DNA of 64,000 bases from Voacanga thouarsii. Taxonomy: Eukaryota; Streptophyta; Magnoliopsida; Gentianales; Apocynaceae. Where the stretch lies: contig JANUWF010001783.1 of assembly GCA_026120185.1 (NCBI GenBank), positions 2,697,001 to 2,761,000 of the forward strand, read 5' to 3'. Shown piece after piece: positions 31,730 through 42,850 of this stretch (the stretch's first letter is position 1; each line of letters begins with the position of its first letter). The notes below the pieces were generated by a model. The model made no database searches and had not been told where the DNA came from. It saw only the letters and a program-made list of their open reading frames with translations. A program made the position numbers and the translations under genes.

Positions 31730-33561
31730 TGTTAGTGTTGTGCCCTAGAGACAATCACTTGTACGTTGTATATGACACATTTTATTTTATACAATGCATT
31801 ATTTATCTTATAGTTTCTTTTGATTACTTTTGTATAATAAAACTGTTAGATAAAGTCTCTAGTACAATACTATGTTAAGGAACTCATGATATGAGATTCC
31901 TACTACACTATATACTATTAGTACTTAAATAGTCCATAGTCATAGTATGAATGAGACATGACATTATTAATGCGTTAAGACTTCCTGATTTGATCAGGCG
32001 GTGGTTTTCATATCCGTGAGTATTAAGATACTCAAAGTTAACACGTGGATGCTTGTTAATGGAATAAGTTCATTGGATGACCTAGCTATGAGATAATCAC
32101 ATGGATAACTATTTAGTACCAGTGATATAATCTCAATATAGCAAACGTGCAAGTGTCCTTAGATTTGAAATCTCCAAAGTACTTTGTTTGCTGAGCATAG
32201 TGCTTTGATACCAATATTTGAAGCTCGATCGAGGGCCACCTATGGTATGGACATTGGGTACATTGTGAGGTAAACGAAAATAATTGAGAGGGTTAATAAA
32301 GGATTCACCACTCCTAATAGTATGGGCAAATATATCACGGCCACTTGTATGAATTACTACTCAAGAAGTCCTTGGCCAAGGCGTATGTGCATTGGAAACA
32401 GTTCCAATTGATACACATCTACAGTAGTGGGTTCCTGGTACAAGTATAATTATATTCGGGCCAGAATTAATATATATTCTAGAGGGAGTTGGCACTAATT
32501 CTGTACTCTAGACCGAATGAGATATTGTATGGTGAAAAGAGTTAATTGCACTGTAGTTTATTATTGAAGGGTTCATGTCAAGCCACTTGACTTCCTGAAC
32601 TCTTGAGTGGTCATGATGTGTTGCTAGATACCGCTCACGATCTGGGAATATGGATTTATTAATTGATGAATTAATAAACCAATCCTGATTAGAATTAATA
32701 TGATTAATTCTAATTAATTAAAGATTATTAATATCAAAGACGTTTGGATTAATTCATGTTCGCTACCAATTGATCGGGAAACCTAATAGGTCACACACAA
32801 AAGAGAAATATATACTCAAGATGTTGTTTGATAACATAGTGGGGTTTATTGCGAGAAAGAGAAGTTGATGTGGCCAAATTATAATTAGTTATAATTTATG
32901 GGCCAATTTATATTTCTGAGAACTTGATGGGTTCCACTTGCAATTGGAGAATTGCAATTGTTTGTTTGGAATTCTCAAATGGTTTTATTGTTGAGGTTTT
33001 CTGGTGACCTAAGAGGCACACATGAAACAAAACATAAAAACCAAAGGTCACTTGAAACAACTCCAAAACAACATAAAACCAAATGGCACACAAGAGGAAA
33101 AAGATATGATCTTTTGTTCTCTTCACTCTCTCTCTCTTTCGTGAGCTTCTTCAAGGAGAACACAACCCTTCTTCTTCTTCTTCTTCTTTCTCTGGTTTTT
33201 GTTTAAACAAGAAAAACCCCAGCCACCATTGTTGTTTTCTGCTAGCACAGAAAATCTTTATGCTTGAGTGTAATCATCCGTGTAGATTTCTGTTAGAGAT
33301 AATCACACATTGTGATTATAGTTGTTGGATATTCAACTCTCGTGGTGATTCTTCAAAAGGATTGCTAGATCGCGCCACAATTATCATACTTGAAGAAGGA
33401 AAGTTTTGTTTTTCACACAAAGAAAGGTAAAAGCTGTTATCTTTGTTTCTTTGTTTTCTATATATATATGTCTTGTTTTCCACATATATGCGGATCTTGG
33501 GATGGTATCTCGTTCTTATTCTTCCGCTGCGCCATATATGATACGCGAGAGATACCCAATA
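31730..33561 (+). mobile_element. Solo LTR of a Ty1/copia element
   Basis: The 1,832-bp LTR is flanked by perfect AGACA repeats (31,725-31,729 and 33,562-33,566). It starts TGTTAGTGTTGTGCCC and ends GAGATACCCAATA, with 'cttccgctgcgcc' just inside the end, as in copia LTRs. The 5' LTR of B at 13,381 shows the empty site ('agacaatatacc'). No primer site or coding sequence follows, so the element body was removed by LTR-LTR recombination. Short frames at 32,908-33,206 and 33,316-33,599 are spurious. Confidence 0.93.
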
Positions 33562-33639
33562 AGACATTATACCACCATTGTTTGACTATGCCGTCATGAT
33601 GTTCTTTCTTTTCTTTTTTTTTTTTTGTCAATAAATTTC

Positions 33640-34330
33640 TAGATAATAGTATTGCTAATACAAGTCCATTTTTGGGTAAATTAACATGTTATTTATTAAA
33701 TATATGTGTGTATGAATATATATATAAATTTTTGTACTAGTAATTCACTGTGGTCATTAAAAATTATTGTTAGAACTACTTTTATTATTATCATTATTAA
33801 TAATAATAATATTAGTATCATGGTTTAATTTAATTTATTGATTTCGAACAACATTAAATATTTTTTAAATTAATAATCACTTCAAATATTATTATTTTCT
33901 TAGATAAATAAATAGAAATAATTTTTATTAGGCATTATTAAATATAAATAATAATATATAGGAATTAATTAATATAATAGCAATATCTTTTAAATTCATA
34001 TTATTTATTTATCTTACTTGAAATTTTATTTAAAAGTATGTATTATTTAATAAATAATTACGAATATTAATTAGTATTAATATAATTTATCATTTAATAT
34101 TAATGTTATTCATTATGTATTATTAATATCATTGGTTATTTATCATAAGTATTATTTATTTATTAGTAATATTATTTATTATTTTTTACTAATATTATTT
34201 AGGATTTATTATTAATAGTACTTATTACTTAATACTAGTTTTATTTACTATTAAAATTATTCATAACTATTATTATTTGTTAATAAATAGATATTGTTAT
34301 AATTTATTATTTATAATTTATAGCACCTAC
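33640..34330. repeat. A/T low-complexity block, 3' LTR of B
   Basis: This matches the block at 13,430-14,160 nearly base for base. There is no gene. Confidence 0.8.
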
Positions 34331-35612
34331 CTTATTTTAACTTATCAAATTAATCTTATTCTATAAAATACTATATCAACTAATGTTACAGCTTAAGGCA
34401 TTGTTGTCATAAATAGTTGAGCTTAAGCATGTTAGGCTAAGAGTCATTTATTTAAGCAAGTGTTGTCTGGATATTGGGACTTATACCCTATATTTACCCC
34501 AGGCGGGGCTCGTTTGCCTTGAACCATCTTGGAAGACTATTGTACACAAGAAAAACAAGAGATCAGGTAAATTCTTGCATAAAGCTGTTTGAAGATCAAA
34601 GTCACTGTAGCAAGTCAAACATGATGTGTACGTGGGAATGTATTATGGATGCAATTATTGACAAATTTACCTTTTCTTTTCTAGTCAATCAAATAATTTC
34701 AAGTTGAACAAGCAATTTTACACAAAATGCTAAAAACTTTTCTAAAAGCCAACTTTGACAAGAATTTTTGGAAACCATAATTGCTATTTCAAGAAACACA
34801 TTGGATGATTCTTATTTTCCCAAAAGGGACACATAGAACATTAAGTACTTAATAAGGGTAGACTACTAGAACTAGTCTTTGAAGGGGGTAAGTCTCTCAG
34901 TAGATGGCTACCTCTGAGGGATGAGTCCATTCCGGATAGGATGTCAATTTCGTAGATAATAGCGATTTAAGCTAGCAAGTACAATCAAGTGGACTATGTA
35001 TTTTCGGAATGGACAATTGGTAAGTTTAGGTGTAGAGATGGATGAGTATCTCACCTGGTAGGCCGTACACCTACCTTGTGTCAGTATGCACAAAGTATGG
35101 CATCTTGAACATTCTTTTTTCATGCTGCACAAAATGTGGTGCCATGACTACTTCTTTTAAGTAGTTGCTTTTATTGTATACAAATGTATGGCGTTTGAAA
35201 GGAAAACACTACTCACTTGTGAAATTTATTTGCAACTTGCCAACACTTTACTTTTATTAAAATTTCTCAACTTCCATACATGAACTATTTTACATGAAGC
35301 ACCCAAAGTACACAAGGGTTTATTAAGATTTATGTCTTACCACCTTTTTATACTATGCTTTCAGGTCGATCCTAAAGTACACAAGGCCTTTGTTTGAAGA
35401 CTTATTTTTTTTAATGTATTTCATTTTGAGAGACTCTAGCAGATATTTATTTATTTTGAGAATTGTTCATGCATTGTTTTGGGTTGTAATAAGTCTAAAG
35501 TTGGTTCGTTTCTTTCATTTCTTTTGTGAGTCTTAGTTATAAAGACCCCTTGTCCTATAGACAGGGTGACATCCCCAGTCCTAATAGAGTACGTAAGTAG
35601 TAGGGTGTTACA

Positions 35613-35763
35613 TGAATAAACACATAATACTTTTGCCAAGTTGTTTCTCTCATTCATTCTTGAAGTCTTTGAACTTGTTAAAAGCCTTAGATTTGTATTT
35701 CATTCAATATAAATACTCATATCGTGAATAATCATCGATAAAGGTTACGAAATAGTGATAACC
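35613..35763 (-). pseudogene. Copia element 1, integrase fragment
   Basis: Apart from the first ~15 bp, which belong to the direct repeat of 10,027-11,099, the stretch matches 52,155-52,285 of copia element 2 ('gtatttcatt', 'tcgtgaataatcatc', 'gaaatagtgataacc'). The junction lies inside 'cataata', present in both partners, so a microhomology-mediated join is plausible. The fragment continues at 42,077 after element D. Confidence 0.8.
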
Positions 35764-38700
35764 TGTAAAACCCCACCAAAGCCTACCCTAGGATTAGTGG
35801 GAAGGGATGCATTTCATGGTATATTGCACGAACATAAATTTCTGGATGAATATGTGTATTTTAGAATTGTTTTTATGTGGTCTATATGAATTCTATGTGC
35901 ATGTCTAGTGTTGGGGGCAAATAGGAAATTTTACTTAGATATGAAAGAAGGACAAGATTAGGATTTAGAAGGGAAGGAATTAAATTGCGAAAATAGGAAA
36001 AACAAGAGTTATTGTGGTTAAGTGGATAAAGGTTTATAGTTAATTCTTAAGAGCTTGAGTTCAAATCCCATCAACCAAGAATTATTTTTTATTATCCTAA
36101 CTAGTATTTGAAATTTATTTCTTGCATTCCATGAATTTAGGAATGTTGTCTTGAGCAATCACAATTGTAATTTTCTAACCATGTGATCTTGTCCTAAAAA
36201 AAAAAAAATATATCTAGAGGAGTTTTGTTCCCCATTATTTTAGCAATCCATGTCTTAGCATATTTGAATTTAAAAATATTTTATTTCTTGAACCCTTTTA
36301 ATTTTCTTATAAAATGTTCTAAATTATTATGGACTTGGAGTTTAACTAAAATTCCAACATTTTTGGAACCACTTGGCCGAAACATAGAGAGTTACAAGAA
36401 AGTTTTGTTTTCCAAGATTAAATCACCAAACTACTCTCCTAAAGAACTTTATTTTTATTATTCTAGATATGATGAAAAGTTGGGAATTATTTTAGTTCTT
36501 CATCTTAGCTAACTTTCGAATTTGGGCAGCTAGGCTATCATTTCTTTCTTTGCAAAGCAAACAACTATTGTTGTGAGCAAAAGCTAGAAATTCTTGGTGA
36601 ATTTCGAAGCACCCTTAGCCCACTTAAACTAGAAAAATTTCCAGCAAGCATGTAAGTTATTTAGCCAAGAAACTTTGGAGTATTTAACACCATGAACTAG
36701 TTCTTCAATAGTTATTGGTCTTCATCAAGATGATGGCTAGAAAATCACCATTGAAGGACCTTAAAATGCTCCTAATTTGTAGCCACAAAATCCTTTCAAA
36801 ATACTTTGAATTTTGTTCAACAAACCTTCTATGATTTCATTAAACAACTAGAATTTTCCACAGCTATTTCAGTTTTTATCTAGCTAGCTTTTCTTCTTCA
36901 TTGTTCCTCACCAATTTCGGCCACACCATGATACAAGCTGAACATTCTTTCTTCTTTCTTCAACCATAGCCATCAAACTCCATTCAAGCCCCTCAAACTT
37001 CTCCTAAATTCTCTTCATTCAAAATACTTTGAATTTGAAAATTAAATCCCATGCATTACTCCATCAAACACTCACCAATTTAGCAACCAACTCCACCAAA
37101 TAAACTAGAAATTCTACTCACCTTCACAAGCCATTTTCGGCCAGCACTAAAGCTAGAACAACCTCCATGTTTCTTCTATAACATAGGCAAACTAAGTGAA
37201 CCTCTATTGTAGAGCTAGAAACCTTCAAAGATAGAACACAATTAGCAACCATCTACCTCAAGAATCTCCATTAATTGCTCAACCATTTTTTCAAATTCAA
37301 AACTTAAATAACCCCTGGACTTCCTCTCTCCTAGCTAGACCAAATCATCACATCAAACAAGGCTCTTCGGCCATTATCAATCCAAGAACACTCTCATCTT
37401 CTTCTAATTTTCTCTCTTGTTCTCTCAAGAACACCAAGAATACATACTACTTTTCTTCAACCCTTTAGCCACTTCTAATCACACCAAACCACTCTAAAAT
37501 CCTCAAATCAATTAGAGAGCAACCTATTTTTTTTTCTTTCAAGTCAAGAAGAACAAAAAACAGGTAAAACTAAATCCAAATATCATTCCATGTTCTCTCT
37601 TCTTCTCTTTTATTTTATTTTCTTCTTATTCTTTTCTCAATCACTCTCTTGGTTGAATTTGTTGGTGGCCATGGACAGACCTCTTCAATCGTTGATCTCT
37701 CAAAGGGCTCACTAAGGCAATCAAGACTCCTTAATTATCAAATGTTGTCTTCAACTTAAAAATGATCATCAAGAAAGTATTTTTTTTTTTTTTTTCTAAT
37801 TCCCCTACTCTTTTTGAACTCAACTTGTGTAGGACAATGTCAATATAGATGACTTGATGTGATTTATGATGATCTAGTAATGTTGGTGAAGATATTTATA
37901 GTGTGAGTGATTTTATGATATAAAAGTTGAGACATGCATTAGGACTGCCTTATGAATTATATTTGGATCTTGATTTTTAATGTGGGATTATGGCATGTTT
38001 GTTAGGAGATATGAGAATAGAGTCTATACATTATTAAAGTGTGAGATGATATGGTTGATGTTGGAGATTATTAATATTATTGTTGATACTATAATATTGT
38101 TGATATTGCCATCAATAATTGTTATTGCCTTGCAAATATCATTATTGCTATTATGCATACTACATTTACTGTGATAAATATTATTATAACCTCTACTTGT
38201 ATGATTGTTACTTCATTTTTTTTTACTAGCAATATTATTACTACTTTTAATTATTATTGGTAATATTATTGTTGCTTTTGAAACTAAAATTGTTATCATT
38301 ATTTTATTAACATTTTTATTTTTAATAATAATAATAATATTATGATTATTAATCTTATTAGTATTATTAGTATTGTTATTAGAATTTTTATTTTTCATAT
38401 TATTATTATTATTAAACATTATTGTTTTAAAGAAAAAAATATTATTATATTTATTATTAGTATCATTTTTATTTTCATTATCTTTTTAGCGATATTATTA
38501 TCATCTATAAAATTATTAATATTCCTATTAATACTTTTGACAATATTATTATTTTTGCTATACTTATTTATCACTTATGACACTTATATTATTATAATAT
38601 CAAATATTCTTATACTAATATTAATATCAAACTCTAGAGTATTTTTATATCAATTAATTTTTTAACTTCTAGACCATTATTATCATATTTGAGTTTTATT

Positions 38701-39949
38701 GTTGTTTAGATGGACATAAATATTTAGATTGTGAGAGCTATTTGTAACTAAGCAGTTTATTGCTTAGTTGTGAACCAATAGTGACATATACCTTATGTTT
38801 ACCCCAGACAGGGCTAGGTTGCCTTGAATAAGATTTGGAAGATTTTTAATCTGTGAGATCAACAGATCAAGTAAGTCCTTACATAAAGCTGTTTGCTAAG
38901 CCAGTGTACTCCTACAAGTCAAATGTGTTGTTTATGATAAAGAAGTACTTTGGGATGCAATTATGGACATTTTATCTTTTCTACTAAAATAAAATAATTT
39001 TAAAAAGTAAGCAAATTGTTTTCCAAGAAAAATGCTAAATTTTTCTTAAACCAAATTTTACTAAACTGTCTGAATACCATAATTGCTACTTCAAGGTAAG
39101 ACACTTTATTGATTTTACTTTTACCCAAGGGGGATAAACATAACGTTGAATACTCAATAAGGGTAGACTGATTAGAGCTAACCTTGGAAGGCTAGGGTAA
39201 GTTTCTCCGTGGAAGCCTCTATCAAGAGATAAACACTTTTTGGACAAGGTGACAGTTCTAGTAAGTCAAACCGGTCCATACTAGCAACTCAATCCGTGTA
39301 GACTATTTCTTTTCTAAAAGGACAACTGGTAAGTTATGGTGTAGAGATGGAGGACTATCTCACCTAGTGGGCTGATCATCCACTTGTATTGTGATGTAAG
39401 GTTTCACAGTAGACGGTCATGATGCAGGGTTTTATGACCATGATTATGACGCAGGGTTTTATGGTCAACTTTGTTTGAGTGGTTTATTTCTTTACAAGTT
39501 GTATGTTTTATTTTGCAAAAGCTGATAAAATACCACTCAAGGTTTAAAGATGGGTTTATGGACTTGCAGACTTTGTATTGTGACTTGTTTAAAATTTGCA
39601 TATATAAAAGGTTTTCTTAAATTTTCATGAATACACACATGACTTACTGGGAAATATTTCCCATCACCCTTTTATGTCATGTTTTTAGGTCGATACTGCT
39701 TTTAAGGTTGATTGCTTTATGTTGCCTTATGATTTGAAGATTCGTTTTGATTGTATTTATTTCTCGAGAGATTTTAGTTATCTTTTACTTGATTTAAGAC
39801 TTGTACAAGTATTGTTTTAGGTTGTAATAAATTTTAATCTTAGATTATTTCCTTCTATTTTCCTATTACCTAGTTATAAAAACCCCTTATCTTAAGGATA
39901 AGGTGACATCTCTGCCCTTTTTAGGGTACGTAAGTAGTGGGGTGGTACA
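35764..39949 (+). repeat. 5' LTR of element D
   Basis: The 4,186-bp LTR starts TGTAAAACCCC and ends GTGGGGTGGTACA. It carries the tRNA-like pair (36,015), a CT-rich stretch (37,590-37,650), the A/T block (38,040-38,670) and the terminal block 'ggataaggtgacatc'. Frames such as 36,225-36,512, 37,980-38,174 and 38,342-38,665 are low-complexity artefacts. Confidence 0.9.
36015..36068 (+). other. tRNA-like box pair, element D
   Basis: TGGTTAAGTGG lies at 36,015 and AGTTCAAATCC at 36,058, 43 bp apart and 251 bp from the LTR start. This is the best B box among the five copies (consensus GGTTCRANNCC). Confidence 0.65.
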
Positions 39950-39951
39950 AG

Positions 39952-39962
39952 CGGTAGCAGAG
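39952..39962 (+). other. Primer-binding site of element D
   Basis: CGGTAGCAGAG lies 2 bp after the LTR, a mutated TGGTATCAGAG (tRNA-iMet type). Confidence 0.8.
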
Positions 39963-40090
39963 TTTAGGTTTAGGCAAATGGTTCTGTCGACTAGTATTTA
40001 TACATTAGGTAATGAGATCTAGTTCTGACCTTTGTGTTCTGTTTATAGGATAGTTAGAAGATTCACAGTTGTTGCTGAGACTGGCCTCCC

Positions 40091-40627
40091 ATGTGTGGTA
40101 GGGCACCCGTTCCAATCCCACTGGTAGTTCCATCTTCTTCTGACATGGAGTCAGAACATGGGTTGGATTGGTTTGAGATAGAGAGCAGTGATGGTGAGAT
40201 AGAGGTTGAGGTCCCCAACTTTACTTTGCTCAAGAATGCTAAGGAAGAAAAGATGGAGGTTGAGGCTGCTAAGCTAGAGTTACCTGAGTAGGAGAGAGGT
40301 GTTAAGGATGTGCAGGTAGTGGATCCTCCTATACTAATGGTAGATTTAGTCTCAGATAGTGAGGCTGAGGAGAAAGGTCTTGATCTTAACTTAGGCGATG
40401 AGATAGGTGATGTTAATGGTGAGGGAGGTGAAGAACTGAGTGATGCTGATAATGAGGGAGGAGAAGAGATGGATGATACTGATAGTGAAGGAGAATGGGG
40501 GATGGAAGAGTTTGATGAGGAGAAGGAGGAAGTGGTTGTACCTCCTCGAATTCCTCTAATAGGAGAGTTTGACATTATTCCTTTTGGCTTTGACTTTGGG
40601 GAATTTGGTGATGAGGGACCCAGTTAG
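40091..40627 (+). pseudogene. Pre-gag acidic ORF of element D (one in-frame stop)
   Basis: Two open pieces in the same frame (40,091-40,288 and 40,310-40,627) are split only by TAG at 40,289. The first piece has 'EIESSDGEIEVEVPNF', matching 'LEESSDDEIQIIKPP' of the ORF at 15,801. The second opens with 'DPPILMVDLVSDSEAEE', matching the 'PPSPVIDLTANNDD' block. Both are short aliphatic cores beside acidic or serine residues, like SUMO-interacting motifs. GLDLNLGDE follows and contains an LxLxL pattern like plant EAR repression motifs, then a long Asp/Glu/Gly-rich tail. Position and composition agree with a conserved first ORF of this family. The function is not known to me. Confidence 0.55.
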
Positions 40628-41141
40628 AGGGATAGACTCACCCCAGGTATGAGGGCACTTAAGGAGTCAGTCTTAGGGGCAAAAGACAAAGGAGGAGAGT
40701 CCTAGGAGGAGTAAAAATAATGGTAGCACACTTAGGTTTGGACTGAGGTTAGACTTTTGAAAGCGTAGAGGAGGATGGCTCGAAGAACTTATTTCTGACT
40801 ACTTGAGTGACGACTAGAGCAGTGAGAAGACTTAGCAAATTTGTGATGCAATTTAATGATTAGGAAATTTATTTATTAAGTCTATGGCCTTATTTACTTT
40901 CTTGCTTAATAGTATCTAATTCCTATAAAGATATTTTCTGTGATATCCAATTTCTTTGTGTTAAAGTATGATTTATTTTGAATAAAACTTTTAAGTATTT
41001 CACTTCTTCCCAAAAAAAAAAAAAAATACTCGTATATGTTCAATAAGTGAGCAGAAGTTTTATATGTTATCTTTACATTATATATTTACATGCCTATGTA
41101 TACATTTGACGACCTATAATTATGGGCGATAATGATTGAAG

Positions 41142-41328
41142 ATGGCACCTAGACATAAAACTACAGTTGGAGGTAGAACTGGTCATGACAGAGAATTTTC
41201 AACACCTGAATACGAGCTAGCAGAGCACTTGAAGCTAGATGTGGGAGAAGAGCACGAAAAAGAATAAGAGATAAAACCTGAGGGATCTCCTAAGATGACA
41301 ATTGGACAAGCCCAATTAAGGAAACCCT
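41142..41328 (+). pseudogene. gag: Gag N-terminus of element D, truncated
   Basis: ATG opens 'MAPRHKTTVGGRTG', aligned with the 'MALKRRVAPTSRR' start of element B gag, and 'MTIGQAQ' matches 'ITMGQAF' there. One stop (41,268) is present. At about 41,329 the sequence jumps into the 3' LTR. Between 40,628 and 41,141 is noncoding sequence with an A run at 41,012. Confidence 0.7.
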
Positions 41329-42076
41329 ACAGTCTCTCGGTGGAGGCCTCCATTAAGAGATAAACTCTTTCTTGACAACGTGACAGTTCTAGTTAGTCAA
41401 GTCAGTCTGTGCTTGCAACTAAGTCCGTGTGGACTGTTTCTTTTCCGAAAGGGACAATCGGTAAGTTAGGGTGTAGAAATGGAGGAGTATCTCACCCCAT
41501 GAGCTGATCACCTACTTGTATTGTGATGCAATGTTTTACAGTACATAGTCATGATGCAGGGTCTCATGGCATTGACTATGCTGTTGGGTTTTCTAGTCAA
41601 CTTTGTTTGAGTGGTTTATTTCAAGTTGTACATTTTATTTTGCAAAACTTGATAAAATACCACTCAAGTTTTAAATATGGGTTGTTGGACTTGTAAACTT
41701 TTTATTCCGACTTGTTTAAAATTTGCATACATGAAAGGTTTTCTTAAATTATCATGAGCACACACAAGACTTACCTGGAAATATTCCTTACCACCCTTTT
41801 ATGTCATGTTTTCAGGTTGATTCTATTTTGAAGGTTGATTGCTTTATGTTGCCTTATGTTTTGAAGATTCATTTTGATTGTATTTATTTTTCGAGAGATT
41901 TTAGTTGTCTTTTATTTGTTTTAAGACTTGTACAAGTATTATTTTGGGTTGTAGTAAGTTTTAATCTTAGATTATTTCCTTCTATTTTTCTATTACCTAG
42001 TCATAAAGACCCTTTATCTTAAGGATAGGACGGCATCCCTACCCCTTTTGGAGTACATAAGTAGTGGGGTGTTACA
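41329..42076 (+). repeat. 3' LTR remnant of element D
   Basis: It corresponds to about 39,203-39,949 of the 5' LTR. The breakpoint shows short similarity between partners ('gtttctccgtgg' and 'gtctctcggtgg'). It ends GTGGGGTGTTACA. Confidence 0.88.
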
Positions 42077-42850
42077 TAACCTCCTCTTACTTATATAGAT
42101 ATTGGGCAATATACATCAGTATGTATATGTTCTAATAACTCTTTAGCCCTTTCTCCTTTTTCAGAGAAAGGAGTTTTATCCATTTTACTAAGTAAACAAG
42201 ATTTGCATATGCCATATAATTCATAATCAAATGAACCTAAGTCACCAATCTTGTGTAACTTAGAAACGCAATTCTCATTTATATGGCATAAACGACTAAA
42301 ATAAGATTGAATTATCTATTCTTGGTTTATTATTGTTTATATTGAGAATTTGATCATTCATGTCTAGAGTATACAAACCATTTATCAAAGTCGCACTTCC
42401 ATATTAGATACCATTTAATGAAAAAGAATAAATTTTATTTCTTAAAAATTAAATGAAATCCCTCATGTCCAAACATGCAATTGAGATAATTTTCTTAAAT
42501 AAAATAGGTACATAAAAACAGTTTGTGAGCTCTAAGACTAATCTAGAAGGCAAGTGCAAGTCATAAGTCCTTCACAGCAAGTGTAGCAAGCTTTATTCCA
42601 TTTGCAGCACGTAGGTCCACGTCACCCTTCTCAAGCCTTGTACTGTCTTTTAGTCCCTGCAAGTTATTGCATAAATGAGATCAATATCCGATATCTATAC
42701 CCATATCTCATTTCTAAAGGCAGTATTAATCTCAATCATAAATATACCAAGAGTAGAAATAGAAGTACCTGCAAGCTTCTCCTTCTCCTTCTTTTCCTTT
42801 ACAGTCTCCAGGTAGGTTTTGCAGTTGTGCCTCCAATAGCCCCATTTTTC
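42077..42850 (-). pseudogene. Copia element 1: integrase start, protease and Gag knuckle fragment
   Basis: Collinear with 52,281-53,058 of copia element 2 on the minus strand, with comparable decay. From right to left are the zinc-knuckle region (near 42,810-42,850), the lysine/glutamate-rich linker, the protease start and the pre-integrase region. It ends at about 42,850, where the LTR of copia element 2 begins. No open frame longer than ~80 codons makes sense. Confidence 0.75.

Larger units (their letters stand above)
11100..35612 (+). mobile_element. Tekay-like chromovirus element B with three nested insertions
   Basis: The element is a Ty3/gypsy retrotransposon with LTRs at 11,100-15,700 and 23,333-35,612, a tRNA-Met primer site, gag, protease, RT, RNase H, integrase and a chromodomain-like end, then a polypurine tract. 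Flanks are TGAAA (11,095-11,099) and TGAAT (35,613-35,617), a TSD with one mismatch. The element alone would be about 17 kb; the rest is inserted DNA. The order RT-RH-IN followed by a degenerate chromodomain places it with plant chromoviruses, and the long LTRs suggest the Tekay/Del lineage. All pol genes are broken, so it cannot move on its own. Confidence 0.9.
23333..35612 (+). repeat. 3' LTR of element B, split in three by insertions
   Basis: Pieces are 23,333-23,877, 30,003-31,729 and 33,562-35,612. Together they match the 5' LTR base for base apart from substitutions, small indels and the absent 229-bp duplication. The first break holds Athila-like element (b), the second a solo copia LTR. 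The terminus is TAGGGTGTTACA. Confidence 0.92.
35764..42076 (+). mobile_element. Tekay-like element D, internally deleted
   Basis: A perfect TSD TAACC flanks it (35,759-35,763 and 42,077-42,081). The copia sequence it interrupts is contiguous in the uninterrupted copy at 52,281. Order: full 5' LTR, primer site, pre-gag acidic ORF with one stop, first ~60 codons of gag, then a jump at about 41,329 straight into the last 748 bp of the 3' LTR. All of pol and most of the 3' LTR are gone. It is diverged from element B but shares every landmark. Confidence 0.93.

Noticed and set aside
38342..38665. 107-codon Ile-rich frame, and 38,213-38,419 on the other strand (Asn-rich)
   Set aside because: Product of A/T low-complexity sequence in the LTR of element D. 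The same block in element B has no such frame.
40063..40575. 170-codon Ser/Pro-rich frame on the minus strand
   Set aside because: Antisense shadow of the Asp/Glu/Gly-rich pre-gag ORF of element D.
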